Notes: generated by a model from the letters alone, not told the origin. DNA of 58,353 bases from Betaproteobacteria bacterium HGW-Betaproteobacteria-6 (GCA_002842145.1 PHCF01000085.1:1-58353); one strand, 5' to 3'. Positions 9,242 through 19,143 are shown, numbered from the stretch's first letter. Translations and numbers: made by a program.

Positions 9242-10015
9242 TCAAGCCGCCAGGGCTGCCTTGGCCGGGACCCAAAGGCGGCGGCTGACCGGCAATTTTT
9301 CCGGCACGCCGCGGAGCAGCGCCCAGCCATAGGCCTCGGCATCGTCGCCGGCGGCCTTTTCAAATCCGGCCAGCGCCGCCCTGGCGACGAGCACGGCCCG
9401 GTGCAGGCGCAGAAAGCGCTCGGCAAACTCGACCTCGAGATGGGCCAGCGTATCGTCGAGCAAATATTCGCGCTCGACAGTCCGGGCCGTCACGTATTTG
9501 AGATCGGCCTTGAAATAGAGCACTTCGCCGATCGGCACGAGCAGCAGGCGGCCGCGCTCGTGGCAAGAAAGATGGGTCCGTCCGCTGCCGCGCATTTCGT
9601 GGCCAATGTTGGCAAGCAATGTCGAGTCCGGCGGCTGCCCGTGCACTTTCTGCAGGGCGGCCAGCAGGCGCTGGGTACGCACCGGTTTGAGCAGGTAATC
9701 GACGGCATTGAGGTCGAAGGCCTGCACCGCGTAGTTGTCGTAGGCGGTAGTAAAGATGACGGCCGGCGGTTTGCTCAGACGACCGAGGTGGGTCGCCAGC
9801 TCGATGCCATCCATACCGGGCATGCGGATATCGGCGAGCACGACATCAACCGCCTTTTCGCCCAGGATATCGAGCGCCGCCAAGCCATTACCGGCCTCGC
9901 CGACCACTTCGCTCGGCATCTGCCCGGCAATATCGGAAAGCAGGGCGCGCAGCCGGTCGCGGGCCAGCGGCTCGTCATCGACAATAAGAATTTTCAGGGC
10001 TTGCGGCGTTGGCAT
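9242..10015 (-). CDS. algR: LytTR-family response regulator AlgR
   Basis: A 257-residue response regulator. The receiver domain has [16 protein letters not shown], acceptor VVLADIRMPGMDG, signalling Thr in VIFTTAYDNYA and Lys in DYLLKPV. A LytTR DNA-binding domain follows (about residues 150-250) with EVLYFKADLKYVTART and ERFLRLHRAVLVAR. The gene overlaps the end of algZ by 22 bases, so kinase and regulator are co-translated. In Pseudomonas the pair controls alginate, twitching and virulence genes; targets here are unknown. Confidence 0.92.
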   Translation of the reverse strand: MPTPQALKILIVDDEPLARDRLRALLSDIAGQMPSEVVGEAGNGLAALDILGEKAVDVVLADIRMPGMDGIELATHLGRLSKPPAVIFTTAYDNYAVQAFDLNAVDYLLKPVRTQRLLAALQKVHGQPPDSTLLANIGHEMRGSGRTHLSCHERGRLLLVPIGEVLYFKADLKYVTARTVEREYLLDDTLAHLEVEFAERFLRLHRAVLVARAALAGFEKAAGDDAEAYGWALLRGVPEKLPVSRRLWVPAKAALAA

Positions 10016-11007
10016 GGCAGCACAATGCGAACTTCATAGGTGTGATCGCCGGTTTCAATTTCCAGGCGGGCCTCGAGATCGTAATACAAGGCCAGCCGTT
10101 CGCGGATATTGGCCACGGCGATCTGGTTGCCAGCGGCATGCTGGACCTGACCGACGGTCGGGTTGGCGATCGATACGCGCAGCTCATGGCCACGCTGCTC
10201 GATGGCGATGCGTACGGTGCCCCCCTCCGGCGCCGGCTCGATGCCGTGATAGACCGCATTCTCGAGCAGCGGCTGAAGCATGAGCGGCGGGATCGGCAGA
10301 TCGAGTGAAATTGGGCCAATTTTCCAGTCGACCGTAAGACGATCTCCCAGGCGCAGGGTTTCGAGCTCGAGGTATTGCCTGCCGAGGGCGATTTCGTCGG
10401 CCAGGCTGACCATCTCGCCGGGATCGCGCATGGCGGCGCGAAACAGGTCTGACAACGACTCGAGCGCCGCTTCGGCCTGCTGCGGCCGGGCGCGAATCAG
10501 CGACAGCACGGCGTTGAGCGAATTGAACAGGAAATGCGGCCGGATACGGGCGTTGAGGGCAGCCAGACGGGCCTCACTGAGGGCCGGCGAGAAGGCGCGC
10601 GAACGCAGATCGAAATAGACGAGCAGCAAGGCCGTGGCCGCCGTGCTGAGCAGGATGAAACGCCATACGCTGCCGCCGTCGGCCAGCCCGAGCGAGGCCG
10701 TGTAGAAAAAGAGCGCCGCCGAGATGGCCGCGATCAGTCCAAGCACGCAAGATTGACCGAGACGCAGTGGCAGACGCCACAAGGCATCGCGCAACAGCGA
10801 CAGGAACCCGAGGCCGATTAGCAGCAGCGGCTGTACGACTGCCGCCAGTTCGACGTAACGCCCGGCCCAGCCGGCCAGATCAGGCGCCTGGGCGAGCGCG
10901 GCAAGGCCGGCCAGCAGGTTGATGCCGAGCAGCACGCGCAACATGACGCCGAAATTGCGCCAGTCAGGCAAGGGGTGGGTTGCGGGAAAGTGCCGTATAC
11001 TTGTCAT
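9994..11007 (-). CDS. algZ: Sensor histidine kinase AlgZ/FimS (LytS type)
   Basis: A 337-residue membrane kinase, partner of AlgR. Several TM segments fill residues 25-150 ([67 protein letters not shown]). The His_kinase domain follows with [18 protein letters not shown] (phospho-His) and the N-box [17 protein letters not shown]. Start is the ATG at 11007 ([20 protein letters not shown]), about 60 bases from the first recognisable argH codon on the other strand. As in AlgZ, the ATP-binding G boxes are weak. Confidence 0.9.
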   Translation of the reverse strand: MTSIRHFPATHPLPDWRNFGVMLRVLLGINLLAGLAALAQAPDLAGWAGRYVELAAVVQPLLLIGLGFLSLLRDALWRLPLRLGQSCVLGLIAAISAALFFYTASLGLADGGSVWRFILLSTAATALLLVYFDLRSRAFSPALSEARLAALNARIRPHFLFNSLNAVLSLIRARPQQAEAALESLSDLFRAAMRDPGEMVSLADEIALGRQYLELETLRLGDRLTVDWKIGPISLDLPIPPLMLQPLLENAVYHGIEPAPEGGTVRIAIEQRGHELRVSIANPTVGQVQHAAGNQIAVANIRERLALYYDLEARLEIETGDHTYEVRIVLPCQRRKP

Positions 11008-11065
11008 CTTTGTGCGGATTTGCTCCAAATTCGTCGCCGATTTGCCCCATTCTAGACCACAGTCA

Positions 11066-12340
11066 GACATCCGCGGCTCGCTGGCCCACGCCCGCATGCT
11101 GGCCAAACAGGGCATCATCGCCGCCGCCGACCTGGTCGATATCGAACGCGGCATGGCCATCGTCAGCGCGGAAATCGAATCGGGCCAGTTCGAATGGTCG
11201 CTCGACCTCGAGGATGTGCACCTCAACATCGAAAAACGCCTGACCGCCATCGTCGGCGACGCCGGCAAGCGCCTGCACACCGGCCGCTCGCGCAACGACC
11301 AGGTGGCCACCGATATCCGCCTCTACCTGCGCGATTCGATCGACGACATCCTCGTCCTGATCAAGGCCTTCCGCGGCGCGCTGGTCGATCTGGCCGACAA
11401 GGAAGCGGCCACCCCGATGCCCGGCTTCACGCATCTGCAAGTCGCCCAACCGGTCACCTTCGGCCACCACATGCTGGCCTATTTCGAAATGTTCGGCCGC
11501 GATGCCGAGCGTTTCGTCGATTGCCGCAAGCGCGTCGCCCGCCTGCCGCTCGGCGCCGCCGCGCTGGCTGGCACGACCTACCCGATCGACCGCGAATTCG
11601 TCGCCGAACAACTGGGTTTCGAAGGCGTCTGCGAAAACTCGCTCGACGCCGTTTCCGACCGCGACTTCGCCATCGAATTCACCTCGGCCTGCGCCCTGCT
11701 CATGATGCACGTCAGCCGCCTGTCCGAAGAACTGGTCATGTGGATGAGCCCGCGCGTCGGCTTCATCCAGATCGCCGACCGCTTCTGTACCGGCAGCTCG
11801 ATCATGCCGCAGAAGAAGAACCCGGACGTGCCGGAACTGGCACGCGGCAAGACCGGCCGCGTCTACGGCCAGCTGATGTCGCTGCTCACCCTCATGAAGT
11901 CGCAACCGCTGGCCTACAACAAGGACAACCAGGAAGACAAGGAACCGCTGTTCGACGCCGTCGATACGGTCACCGACACGCTGCGCATCTTCGCCGACAT
12001 GGCCGGCGGCATCACAGTCCGCGCCGACAACATGAAGGCTGCGCTGACCCAGGGCTTCGCCACCGCCACTGATCTCGCCGACTACCTGACCAAGAAGGGC
12101 CTGCCCTTCCGCGATGCCCACGAAGCGGTCGGCCATGCGGTCAAGGCGGCCGAATTCAAGGGCGTCGACCTGCCCGGTCTGACGCTGGAAGAACTCCGGC
12201 AATTCTCACCGCTGATCGAAAATGACGTGTTTTCGGTGTTGACCGTGGAAGGTTCGCTGGCCAGCCGCAACCACATCGGCGGCACCGCCCCGGCCCAGGT
12301 CAAGGCTGCCGTCGCCCGCGCCCGTCAGCGTCTCGGCTGA
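11066..12340 (+). CDS. argH: Argininosuccinate lyase, N-terminus missing
   Basis: Splits argininosuccinate into arginine and fumarate. From [12 protein letters not shown] onward the protein is typical: [44 protein letters not shown], the catalytic loop [12 protein letters not shown], and the end [19 protein letters not shown]. The usual 40-45 N-terminal residues (WGGRF... to the phrase before [11 protein letters not shown]) are absent. Upstream codons reach 10919 in frame but run antisense through algZ and are not ArgH-like. No proper start codon or ribosome site precedes 11066. The sequence looks like a deletion between the algZ/argH leader and codon ~45 of argH. Confidence 0.9.
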   Translation, partial: DIRGSLAHARMLAKQGIIAAADLVDIERGMAIVSAEIESGQFEWSLDLEDVHLNIEKRLTAIVGDAGKRLHTGRSRNDQVATDIRLYLRDSIDDILVLIKAFRGALVDLADKEAATPMPGFTHLQVAQPVTFGHHMLAYFEMFGRDAERFVDCRKRVARLPLGAAALAGTTYPIDREFVAEQLGFEGVCENSLDAVSDRDFAIEFTSACALLMMHVSRLSEELVMWMSPRVGFIQIADRFCTGSSIMPQKKNPDVPELARGKTGRVYGQLMSLLTLMKSQPLAYNKDNQEDKEPLFDAVDTVTDTLRIFADMAGGITVRADNMKAALTQGFATATDLADYLTKKGLPFRDAHEAVGHAVKAAEFKGVDLPGLTLEELRQFSPLIENDVFSVLTVEGSLASRNHIGGTAPAQVKAAVARARQRLG

Positions 12341-12359
12341 TTCGCCAAGGCTCACCGAA

Positions 12360-12391
12360 AAGACCGCCGAGTGCTTCCGGCGGTCTTTTTT
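12360..12391 (+). terminator. Rho-independent terminator after argH
   Basis: AAGACCGCC and GGCGGTCTT form a 9-bp stem with a ten-base loop, followed by a run of eight T. It lies 20 bases after the argH stop. Confidence 0.9.
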
Positions 12392-12428
12392 TTGCGCCGA
12401 ACGATCTGGAGGTTTAATATATAAGCGA

Positions 12429-12452
12429 ACGTTGATATTCCGTTTTCAACGT
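12429..12452. promoter_or_regulatory. Inverted repeat (candidate operator) upstream of the OsmC-like gene
   Basis: ACGTTGA (12429-12435) and TCAACGT (12446-12452) are a perfect inverted repeat with a 10-base spacer, so half-site centres are about 17 bases apart. It lies 30 bases before the ATG and just after an AT-rich TTTAATATATAA. The position suits a regulator controlling the OsmC-like gene; the factor is unknown. Confidence 0.45.
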
Positions 12453-12482
12453 GACCTATAACGAAACCCAAGGCAGATCAGC

Positions 12483-12860
12483 ATGTACTCAACCATCGTC
12501 GACAACACTCCGCTCATCAAGGTGAGCAGCGCCAAACACGAAGCCAGCTACGCCGTGAATGGCTCGCTCATGAATCCACTGGAAGCCTTCTACGCCTCGC
12601 TCGCGGCGTGCGCAGCCGTCTACGCCAAGAAAGCCTGCAAGGAACTGGGCGTGCCGGCCGCCGGCATCGAAATCGCCTGCAAGCCCTTCGCCGGCCCGAG
12701 CGGCCCGCTATCGCTGGCGAAGTTCAAAACGGACGTGCGCTTTCCCGAGCATTTCACGGCCGAACAAAAGGAAAAAATCCTCGACAGCATCGCCCACTGC
12801 GCGGTCAAGGATATTGTCGTCAACGGCCCGGCCATCGACTTTCAGGTCGCCGAGGCCTGA
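12483..12860 (+). CDS. OsmC/Ohr-family protein
   Basis: A 125-residue short member of the OsmC family, which reduces organic or other hydroperoxides using two cysteines. The first Cys lies in SLAACAAVYAKKACKELG on the long central helix, and the second in the C-terminal SIAHCAVKDIV. The family fold is evident from NPLEAFYASLAAC and FTAEQKEKIL. The neighbouring glutaredoxin sequence (grxD part of the fusion) converges on it. Whether it is a peroxidase or one of the uncharacterised OsmC relatives cannot be said. Confidence 0.82.
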   Translation: MYSTIVDNTPLIKVSSAKHEASYAVNGSLMNPLEAFYASLAACAAVYAKKACKELGVPAAGIEIACKPFAGPSGPLSLAKFKTDVRFPEHFTAEQKEKILDSIAHCAVKDIVVNGPAIDFQVAEA

Positions 12861-12870
12861 AAGCGCCGAT

Positions 12871-12905
12871 CCCACGGTCAACCGGAAATTTCGGTCAAAA
12901 ACAAA
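12871..12905 (-). repeat. Copy 2 of the dispersed GTTGACCG element (minus orientation)
   Basis: On the minus strand it reads a TTTTTGACC-like block, AAATTT, then CCGGTTGACCGTGGG. It starts 11 bases after the OsmC-like stop codon. In that gene's direction it reads CCCACGGTCAACCGG followed by A-rich sequence, the same relation to the upstream gene as at 5923, 23961 and 44795. Confidence 0.75.
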
Positions 12906-12930
12906 AAGCCGGGGACATGCCCCGGCTTTT
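12904..12930. terminator. Bidirectional terminator between osmC-like and prmC-grxD genes
   Basis: AAAAGCCGGGG and CCCCGGCTTTT flank a 5-base loop: a long GC stem with A-run before and T-run after. It can stop transcription from both convergent genes. Confidence 0.88.
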
Positions 12931-12949
12931 CAATTTCTGCGGCGGAAAA

Positions 12950-14005
12950 TCAGGCCGCGATTCCTTCCAGCATCTGTTGCAGTTCGCCGGTCTGGTACAT
13001 CTCTTTCATGATGTCGCAGCCGCCGACGAACTCGCCCTTGATGTAGAGCTGCGGAATGGTCGGCCAGTTGGCGTATTCCTTGACGCCATTGCGGATTTCC
13101 TCATCGGCCAGCACGTTGACCGTAACGAAGTCGTCAACACCGCAGACCTTCAGGATCTGCACGGCCGTCGCCGAAAAGCCGCACTGCGGAAAACGGGCAT
13201 CGCCCTTCATGTAAAGGACGACCGGGTTGCCGGTCACGGTGGCGTGGATGAAGTTCCGGCTCGCTTCGCCCTGGTCGTAGCCGTGTTCGAACAGCAACCA
13301 GCCGCCAGGGTTCAGGTGAGCGGGCGCAGCGGCAACGATGCGGCGAATGCAATCGAGGCCATCGGCCCCGTCGGTCAGCGCCATTTGCGGTTCGTGTGGC
13401 AAACCATTGAGGGCCAGATGCGGGTCACCGGCTGCGACGTAGGGCGGATTGGAGACAATCACGTCGAAACGTTGGCCGGCCAACGGGCCGAACCAGTCGC
13501 CCTGGTGGAACTTGACGCTGGCGCCGAGCCGGCCGGCGTTGTTGCGGGCCACCGAAATGGCCTCTTCGGACAGGTCGACCGTAGCAATCGTCGCAGCCGG
13601 ACATTCGAGGGCCAGCGAAATGGCGACGATGCCGGAACCGGTGCCGAGATCGACGACCGTCGGCGCCGCCAGGCCGCGCAGTTTTTCCAGCGCCAGATCG
13701 ATGAGAACCTCGGTTTCCGGACGTGGAATCAGGACCGCCGGCGACACCTGGAAAAGCCGCCCGCGAAACTCGGCCTCGCCGGTCAGATAGGCCAGCGGCT
13801 CGCCACTCGCCCGCCGCGCCAGCAATTCGTCAAATACCTGCTGGGCCGGGAGCATCAGGGGATTTTCCGGGGACATCAGCAGATCGGTGTAGCGGTAGCC
13901 GGAAACATACTCCAGCAGCAGTCGGGCCTCGAGCCGAGCCGACTCGACTCCCGCCTCGGCGAGCACTTTCTGCCCCCTGCGCCAATTTTCCCCTAGTGAC
14001 TGCAC
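12950..14005 (-). CDS. prmC: PrmC-GrxD in-frame fusion (release-factor methyltransferase + monothiol glutaredoxin)
   Basis: One reading frame joins two normally separate proteins. Residues 1-~248 are PrmC, which methylates the glutamine of the GGQ motif in release factors; prfA lies just upstream. It shows FRVSPAVLIPRPETE-type sequence, VDLGTGSGIVAISLA and the catalytic NPPYVA. PrmC breaks off after EHGYDQGEA, lacking its last ~35 residues. The sequence continues at FIHATVTGNPVVLYMKG of the CGFS monothiol glutaredoxin Grx4 (active site FPQCGFSATAV, partner of BolA/Fe-S carriers), which is complete except for about four residues. The join is near 13258-13263. The prfA-prmC-grxD order is common in betaproteobacteria, so a deletion spanning the prmC end, the spacer and the grxD start explains it. 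The GTG start at 14005 fits PrmC length. Confidence 0.85.
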   Translation of the reverse strand: MQSLGENWRRGQKVLAEAGVESARLEARLLLEYVSGYRYTDLLMSPENPLMLPAQQVFDELLARRASGEPLAYLTGEAEFRGRLFQVSPAVLIPRPETEVLIDLALEKLRGLAAPTVVDLGTGSGIVAISLALECPAATIATVDLSEEAISVARNNAGRLGASVKFHQGDWFGPLAGQRFDVIVSNPPYVAAGDPHLALNGLPHEPQMALTDGADGLDCIRRIVAAAPAHLNPGGWLLFEHGYDQGEASRNFIHATVTGNPVVLYMKGDARFPQCGFSATAVQILKVCGVDDFVTVNVLADEEIRNGVKEYANWPTIPQLYIKGEFVGGCDIMKEMYQTGELQQMLEGIAA

Positions 14006-14024
14006 GGCACATCTTTCGAAATAA

Positions 14025-14054
14025 ATAAAAAAGCCGCGAACACGGCCGTTTTGA
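14025..14054 (-). terminator. Hairpin with T-run between prfA and prmC
   Basis: On the minus strand GCCG-TGTTCG-CGGC is followed by TTTTTT. The stem is short (about 4-5 bp), so it may attenuate rather than end transcription from prfA into prmC. Confidence 0.4.
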
Positions 14055-14136
14055 TTATACCGGCCTCGTCGGCAGTGCACTGGGGCCGAGTTCGTTCAAC
14101 CCGGCGCTGAATCGGCACTTCTGAACAATGCGCCAT

Positions 14137-14177
14137 GATTTCGATTTTGGCCCTTTTTCCCGGTTGACCGTAGCAAT
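14137..14177 (+). repeat. Copy 3 of the dispersed GTTGACCG element
   Basis: One of the fullest copies: TTCGATTTTGGCCC, then TTTTT, then CCCGGTTGACCGTAGCAATC. It lies in the 217-base gap between the prfA stop (14223) and the prmC start, with its GTTGACCGT end towards the prfA stop. The rest of this gap shows only the weak hairpin at 14025-14054. Confidence 0.82.
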
Positions 14178-14222
14178 CGAGGCTGACTGCCTGGCGCACC
14201 GAAATTTCGCGGTTCTTCAGGC

Positions 14223-15308
14223 TCAGCCGTTCGTTTCGGCCAGTTCCGCCAGCAGATCGGCCTGATGTTCGGCCGCCAGCGCGCCAAGCAGTTCGTCCAT
14301 GTCGCCGTCCATGATCGCGGCGATCTTGTAGAGCGTCAGGTTTATGCGGTGATCGGTGATCCGCCCCTGCGGGAAGTTGTAGGTGCGGATGCGCTCAGAG
14401 CGGTCACCCGAGCCGATCAGGCTCTTCCGGGTACTCGAGATGTGCGCCTGCTGGGCACGCACCTGGACATCCTTGATGCGCGCCGCCAGTACCTTCATGG
14501 CCGAAGCCTTGTTGGCGTGCTGCGAGCGACCGTCCTGACATTCGGCAACGATGCCGGTCGGCACGTGGGTGATGCGCACGGCCGAATCGGTCTTGTTGAT
14601 GTGCTGGCCGCCGGCACCGGAGGCACGGAAGGTATCGATGCGCAGGTCAGCCGGATTGAGGTTCACATCCTCAACCTCATCGACCTCGGGCATCACCGCC
14701 ACGGTGCACGCCGAAGTGTGGATACGGCCCTGCGTTTCGGTTTCCGGCACGCGCTGGACGCGGTGGCCGCCCGACTCGAACTTCAGACGCGAATAGGCAC
14801 CGTTGCCGGCCAGCCGGCAGATGATTTCGCGATACCCGCCGAGCTCCGACTCGCTGGCCGACAGCACTTCGACCTGCCAGCGCTGGCGTTCGGCATAACG
14901 CGAATACATGCGAAAAAGGTCGCCGGCAAACAGCGCCGACTCGTCGCCGCCTGTCCCGGCACGAATTTCGAGCAGCACGCTGCGTTCGTCGTTGGGGTCT
15001 TTCGGCAACAACAGTTTCTGCAATTCGATTTCGAGCTCAGGCAGGCGCGCCTTGGCGCTGGCGATTTCCTCTTCGGCAAAATCCCGCATTTCCGGGTCGT
15101 CGCGCATCGCCTCGGCTTCGGCCAGGTCGTTTTCAGCCTGGCGAAAAGCATTGAACTGGATGATGACCGGCTCGATTTCCGAGCGTTCGCGCGACAGTTT
15201 GCGGAACTGATCCATGTCCCCCGCCGTGCTCGGCGCCGACAGCATGCGGTCGATTTCGTCGAGACGATCGACCAGCAGTTCGAGTTTTTGGCGGATGCTC
15301 GATTTCAT
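14223..15308 (-). CDS. prfA: Peptide chain release factor 1
   Basis: A 361-residue class I release factor that reads UAA and UAG stop codons and triggers peptide release on the ribosome. Domains are intact: the N-terminal helical domain, the PxT-type codon-recognition loop region ([18 protein letters not shown]), and the GGQ motif in [19 protein letters not shown]. PrmC, encoded next, methylates that glutamine. Length and both termini are normal. Confidence 0.97.
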   Translation of the reverse strand: MKSSIRQKLELLVDRLDEIDRMLSAPSTAGDMDQFRKLSRERSEIEPVIIQFNAFRQAENDLAEAEAMRDDPEMRDFAEEEIASAKARLPELEIELQKLLLPKDPNDERSVLLEIRAGTGGDESALFAGDLFRMYSRYAERQRWQVEVLSASESELGGYREIICRLAGNGAYSRLKFESGGHRVQRVPETETQGRIHTSACTVAVMPEVDEVEDVNLNPADLRIDTFRASGAGGQHINKTDSAVRITHVPTGIVAECQDGRSQHANKASAMKVLAARIKDVQVRAQQAHISSTRKSLIGSGDRSERIRTYNFPQGRITDHRINLTLYKIAAIMDGDMDELLGALAAEHQADLLAELAETNG

Positions 15309-15440
15309 ATCACAAGCCGGTCAGCAAATGGTTCAAGGGGGCGTAATGGTACCCGAGAACACCGTTCGTCGGCGATGGATGGCAATTGCCACAGCGAGAT
15401 TCACCGAGCATAATCGTCCGATTGCGGATATCGACAATCA

Positions 15441-17135
15441 ATGCGCCACATTCCACATTCCCTCATTGCACTGGCGGCAACACTGGAATCGCGTTGGGAA
15501 GATTATCGCGCCAAGGGCGAAGTTGATCTTTTTGTCGAATTCACCCTGTCGCTCAATGGCCTGACCGAGCAGCTCAACCGTCATCACCTGCCGGGGCTGG
15601 TCCGCGCCTGCCAGGAATTGGAGAACACGGCACTGACCCTGTTCGGTGACAGTTCGATGCATCCCATCCCGCACGATCAGGCAAATGCCATCAGCCGGCA
15701 ATTGCTCATTATCCTGACCGAGCTTCGCCGCCACGAAACGCCAGTCACCCCTGCAAGACGCCAGACCGACGAAGTTGTCGAACGCGAAAATGCCTGCCAG
15801 CAACTGCGTCAGATCGTGATCGTATCCACCGAAAACCACCCGGCGACGAAGACCCTGAGCGAGCAACTGGGCTTTTTTGGCTTCACCCCTCGACACTTTC
15901 GCTGGGGTGAGACACCGAGCGTCGACGAGCCTCCATTGGCCATCCTGTTCGTCCCGGAGCATGAGGGACGCGCTTATCCGCCCACCGCGATTACCGGCAT
16001 CATGGCCTTGCGGACTCTCTTCCCGAGCAGCTATTTCTACTGCCTGTCGGTACCGATCAACCTGCAAAGCATTGTCCTCCTCCAGCGCGCCGGTGCCGAT
16101 GCCTGCGTACCGCTTGGCGACACGGTCAGCGACGTCTTGTCACGCATTCTCGACTTGGCCCAGACGCGGGAACAGGAGGCACATCGCGTCCTGATCGTCG
16201 AAGACTCGGCCACCGCCGTCGCCCACGTTCGGCGCTCGCTATCGCAGCACGGCATCGACAGCCGGGCCATCAACGACCCCCGGCTCCTGCTCGAAGCGGC
16301 GGCCGAATACAAGCCCGATGCCATCCTGATGGACATGTACATGCCCTTCTGCAGTGGCGTCGAAGTCACCAGCGCCCTGCGCCAGGTTCCCGAATACCAT
16401 TCGCTGCCGGTCATCTACCTGTCAAGCGAAAGCGATATTGCTCAGCAGGTTGAGGCCTTGCGCCTCGGCGGCGACCAGTTCCTGACCAAGCCGACCAATC
16501 CGATCATTCTGGCGGCGGTGGTCAAGACCAAGATCCAGCGCTACCGGGAAATGCTCCACTCGACCCGCCACGACAGCCTGACCGGCCTGCTCAACCACGC
16601 CACGGCCAAGGATCAGATCGAACGCATGATGCACGACGCCTTGCCGGGCGGTCGCCTGGTCGTCGCCATGATCGACATCGACCGTTTCAAATCGATCAAC
16701 GACCGCTTCGGTCACCCGGTCGGCGACCAGGTCATCCGCAGCCTGTCCTGGTTACTGCGTGGCCGTCTGCGCAACACCGACCTGATCGGGCGCTACGGTG
16801 GAGAGGAATTCATCGTCGCCCTGCCCGATACCGAACCGGAAAAGGCCACCGTTCTGCTCGATCAGATACGTCAGGATTTCTCTGAGCTGCCCCACGCGCA
16901 TGCCGAAGGCTCGGTGCGTGCGACCTTCAGCTGCGGTATCGCCTCCCTGCCCTATTTCATCACCTCGTCGAGCATCATCCAGGCCGCCGATGCCGCCCTG
17001 CTTCAGGCCAAGCGCAGCGGCCGGAACTGTTTGCTACGTGCCGAGCCCGAATGCGGCCACTCAGTCACCAGCGTGGAGATGGAACAGTCGGCTTACCGCG
17101 GCCTGCAATTCAGCCCGTTCGCCACCATCGGCTGA
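15441..17135 (+). CDS. Receiver-GGDEF diguanylate cyclase with N-terminal Hpt-like region
   Basis: A 564-residue cytoplasmic protein. Residues 1-105 are helical and Hpt-like. A degenerate receiver-like segment follows (about 125-240), then a true receiver (about 250-370: [38 protein letters not shown]). The GGDEF domain (about 385-545) has active loop [11 protein letters not shown] and an RNTD I-site five residues before it, so it probably makes c-di-GMP with product inhibition. The layout resembles WspR/PleD-type regulators. No kinase is adjacent. Its 3' end overlaps the convergent hemA end by 75 bases. Confidence 0.9.
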   Translation: MRHIPHSLIALAATLESRWEDYRAKGEVDLFVEFTLSLNGLTEQLNRHHLPGLVRACQELENTALTLFGDSSMHPIPHDQANAISRQLLIILTELRRHETPVTPARRQTDEVVERENACQQLRQIVIVSTENHPATKTLSEQLGFFGFTPRHFRWGETPSVDEPPLAILFVPEHEGRAYPPTAITGIMALRTLFPSSYFYCLSVPINLQSIVLLQRAGADACVPLGDTVSDVLSRILDLAQTREQEAHRVLIVEDSATAVAHVRRSLSQHGIDSRAINDPRLLLEAAAEYKPDAILMDMYMPFCSGVEVTSALRQVPEYHSLPVIYLSSESDIAQQVEALRLGGDQFLTKPTNPIILAAVVKTKIQRYREMLHSTRHDSLTGLLNHATAKDQIERMMHDALPGGRLVVAMIDIDRFKSINDRFGHPVGDQVIRSLSWLLRGRLRNTDLIGRYGGEEFIVALPDTEPEKATVLLDQIRQDFSELPHAHAEGSVRATFSCGIASLPYFITSSSIIQAADAALLQAKRSGRNCLLRAEPECGHSVTSVEMEQSAYRGLQFSPFATIG

Positions 17136-18311
17136 ATTCAGCGCCTGCGTCGGGGCGTGCAGGAACTTGTTGGTCAGCCGTTGCGACAGCTGTTCGAGCA
17201 CTTTTTCCGGCGCCTCACCCTTGGCCAGCATCTTCACCGCGTGCTCCATCTCGTGGCGGCGCATGCGCTCGGCCGAATCGCGCAACGAGCGGATGACCGG
17301 CACCGTGTCGCGCGATGCCAGCCAGCCGAGAAAATCCTGCACCCGGTTGGCAATGATGGCCTCGGCATCGACCACGGCGGCCTGCCGTGATTCCAGGCCG
17401 CTTTCGACAACCTGGGCCAAATCGTCGACGGTGTACAAAAAGACATCGTCGAGCTGACCGACTTCTTCTTCGATGTCACGCGGAACGGCGAGATCGACCA
17501 TGAATATCGGGCGATGCCGGCGCGTCTTGATCGCCCGCTCGACCATGCCCAAGCCGATAATGGGCAAGGGACTGCCAGTGCAGGAGACAACGATGTCATG
17601 GCTGGCCAGATGCTCGCCCAGATCGTCCAGACGAATGGCCGTACCGCCGTACTGCTCGGCCAGGACACGAGCCCGTTCCACCGTGCGGTTGGCGATGGTG
17701 ACCTGCTTCGGCTGGCCGGCGCAGAAATGGGCGGCACACAGTTCGATCATTTCCCCGGCACCGATGAACAGGATGCGCTGGCCGGCAATCGATTCGAAAA
17801 TCCGTTCGGCCAGATGGACGCCGGCGGCCGCCATGGAAACAATGTTGGCGCCGATGGCTGTCGTTGAACGCACTTCCTTGGCGACCGAAAAGGAGCGCTG
17901 GAAGAGCTTGTGTAGTTGCGTGCCGAGCGTGCCGTTTTCCTCGGCGGCGCGCACGGCATCCTTCATCTGGCCGAGAATCTGCGGTTCGCCGATGACCATT
18001 GAATCGAGGCCACTGGCAACGCGGAAGGCGTGGCGGATGGCCTCAGGCTGATTGTGGGCGTAAACATACGGCGCCAGCTCTTCGCGACTGACCTGATGAT
18101 ATTGGGCCAACCAGTCGATGACGACTTCAGGCGACTCGGCAGAGCAGTAGATCTCGGTGCGGTTGCAGGTAGACAGGATCGCTGCTTCGCGTACCGGACG
18201 ATCGCGCGTCAGGTCGGACAGGGCATGCGGCAGCTTGTCGGCGCCAAACGCTACCCGCTCGCGAATGGCGAGCGGCGCTGAATGATGGTTGATGCCAAGG
18301 GTAAAAATCAC
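17061..18311 (-). CDS. hemA: Glutamyl-tRNA reductase
   Basis: A 416-residue NADPH-dependent enzyme reducing Glu-tRNA to glutamate-1-semialdehyde, the first step of C5-pathway heme synthesis. It shows GINHHSAPL, the catalytic-Cys motif [28 protein letters not shown], the nucleotide-binding [12 protein letters not shown] and the C-terminal dimerisation domain. Full length. The start is an ATG in [13 protein letters not shown]. Its 3' end overlaps the diguanylate cyclase gene on the other strand. Confidence 0.97.
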   Translation of the reverse strand: MIFTLGINHHSAPLAIRERVAFGADKLPHALSDLTRDRPVREAAILSTCNRTEIYCSAESPEVVIDWLAQYHQVSREELAPYVYAHNQPEAIRHAFRVASGLDSMVIGEPQILGQMKDAVRAAEENGTLGTQLHKLFQRSFSVAKEVRSTTAIGANIVSMAAAGVHLAERIFESIAGQRILFIGAGEMIELCAAHFCAGQPKQVTIANRTVERARVLAEQYGGTAIRLDDLGEHLASHDIVVSCTGSPLPIIGLGMVERAIKTRRHRPIFMVDLAVPRDIEEEVGQLDDVFLYTVDDLAQVVESGLESRQAAVVDAEAIIANRVQDFLGWLASRDTVPVIRSLRDSAERMRRHEMEHAVKMLAKGEAPEKVLEQLSQRLTNKFLHAPTQALNSADGGERAELQAAVSRLFHLHAGD

Positions 18312-18407
18312 CGGATCGGGCAGGCGCGAACGAAATAGGGCGCTGATTATAACACCCGACCCCCGACAGCCCGATTTAGGCGGGATCAGAACAAGAATCG
18401 CGGCGCC

Positions 18408-18430
18408 CCCACCGTTGACCGTGGCAGAGC
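18408..18430 (+). repeat. Possible degenerate copy of the GTTGACCG element
   Basis: CCACCGTTGACCGTGGCAG lies in the hemA/Pal-like intergenic gap. The core matches but the upstream T-run and GGCC block are absent, so it is a weak member at best. The remaining gap (18312-18505) holds a GATTATAAC -10-like site near the hemA start. Confidence 0.4.
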
Positions 18431-18505
18431 AACTCCAGCAAACACTGTTCCCCCGCGCCTCAAGCGGCTATGATTCGACCTTCCACACGCCGCCGAAAAA
18501 ACCAG

Positions 18506-19090
18506 ATGCGCGCCTCGCTGCCTATCGCTCTCCTGCTCTCCACGCTCCTCTCCGCCTGCGCCTTCAAAGGCGAGATTCCGGCCAGCAAGCACATTTCACA
18601 AAACGGCCCGCTCAAGGTTCATCCCGGGCTGCTCGGCAAGCCAGTGCCGGCCGAACTGCAGCCGGGCTCCAGCCTGCCGGCCGCCAGTCCCACTCCGCTC
18701 GCCTCCAGTGCACAACCTGAAGCGCAGATGAAAATGGACCCGATCGGCCTGCGCACCCAGCGCAGCGTGTACTTCGATCTCAACAGCGCCGCCATCAAGG
18801 CTGATTACGACCCGGCGCTACGCGCCCACGCCCGCTACCTGGCCGAGCACCCGAAGGCGCGCGTACGTATCGAAGGCAACGCAGACGAACGCGGCAAGCC
18901 GGAGTACAACCAACACCTCGGCCTGAAGCGTGCCGAAAACGTGCGTACCGTCCTGGCCAGACACGGCGCCGGCAAGAACCAGATCAGCATCAAGACCCTG
19001 GGTGCCAGCAACCCGAAATTGACCGGTCACGACGAAGAATCCTGGGCCGAAAATCGCCGCTCGGACGTGGTGTACGAACGCGAAAGCTGA
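18506..19090 (+). CDS. Pal-like OmpA-domain lipoprotein
   Basis: A 194-residue lipoprotein. Its signal peptide ends in the lipobox LLSAC, with about 70 linker residues. A C-terminal OmpA-type peptidoglycan-binding domain follows, with VYFDLNSAAIKADYDPALR and the binding motif RIEGNADERGKPEYNQHLGLKRAENVR. It anchors the outer membrane to peptidoglycan. It is not in a tol operon, so it is a Pal paralogue rather than certain Pal. Start chosen at ATG 18506; the upstream in-frame ATG would put charged residues before the signal peptide. Confidence 0.88.
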   Translation: MRASLPIALLLSTLLSACAFKGEIPASKHISQNGPLKVHPGLLGKPVPAELQPGSSLPAASPTPLASSAQPEAQMKMDPIGLRTQRSVYFDLNSAAIKADYDPALRAHARYLAEHPKARVRIEGNADERGKPEYNQHLGLKRAENVRTVLARHGAGKNQISIKTLGASNPKLTGHDEESWAENRRSDVVYERES

Positions 19091-19107
19091 CTCGCACCGC
19101 AATCCCC

Positions 19108-19143
19108 AAAAAAAAAGCCTCGCTACCCAGCGAGGCCTTTTTT
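19108..19143. terminator. Bidirectional terminator after the Pal-like gene
   Basis: An A-run, GCCTCGC, a 6-base loop, GCGAGGC and a T-run make a strong stem. It serves the Pal-like gene and the small gene converging from the right. Confidence 0.92.

Noticed and set aside
12236..12258. GTTGACCGTGGAAGG match in argH
   Set aside because: It is the conserved LTVEGS coding sequence of ArgH; no flanking element sequence.
13110..13132. GTTGACCGTAACG match in the glutaredoxin part of the fusion
   Set aside because: It encodes VTVNV of a normal Grx4 strand; no T-run beside it.
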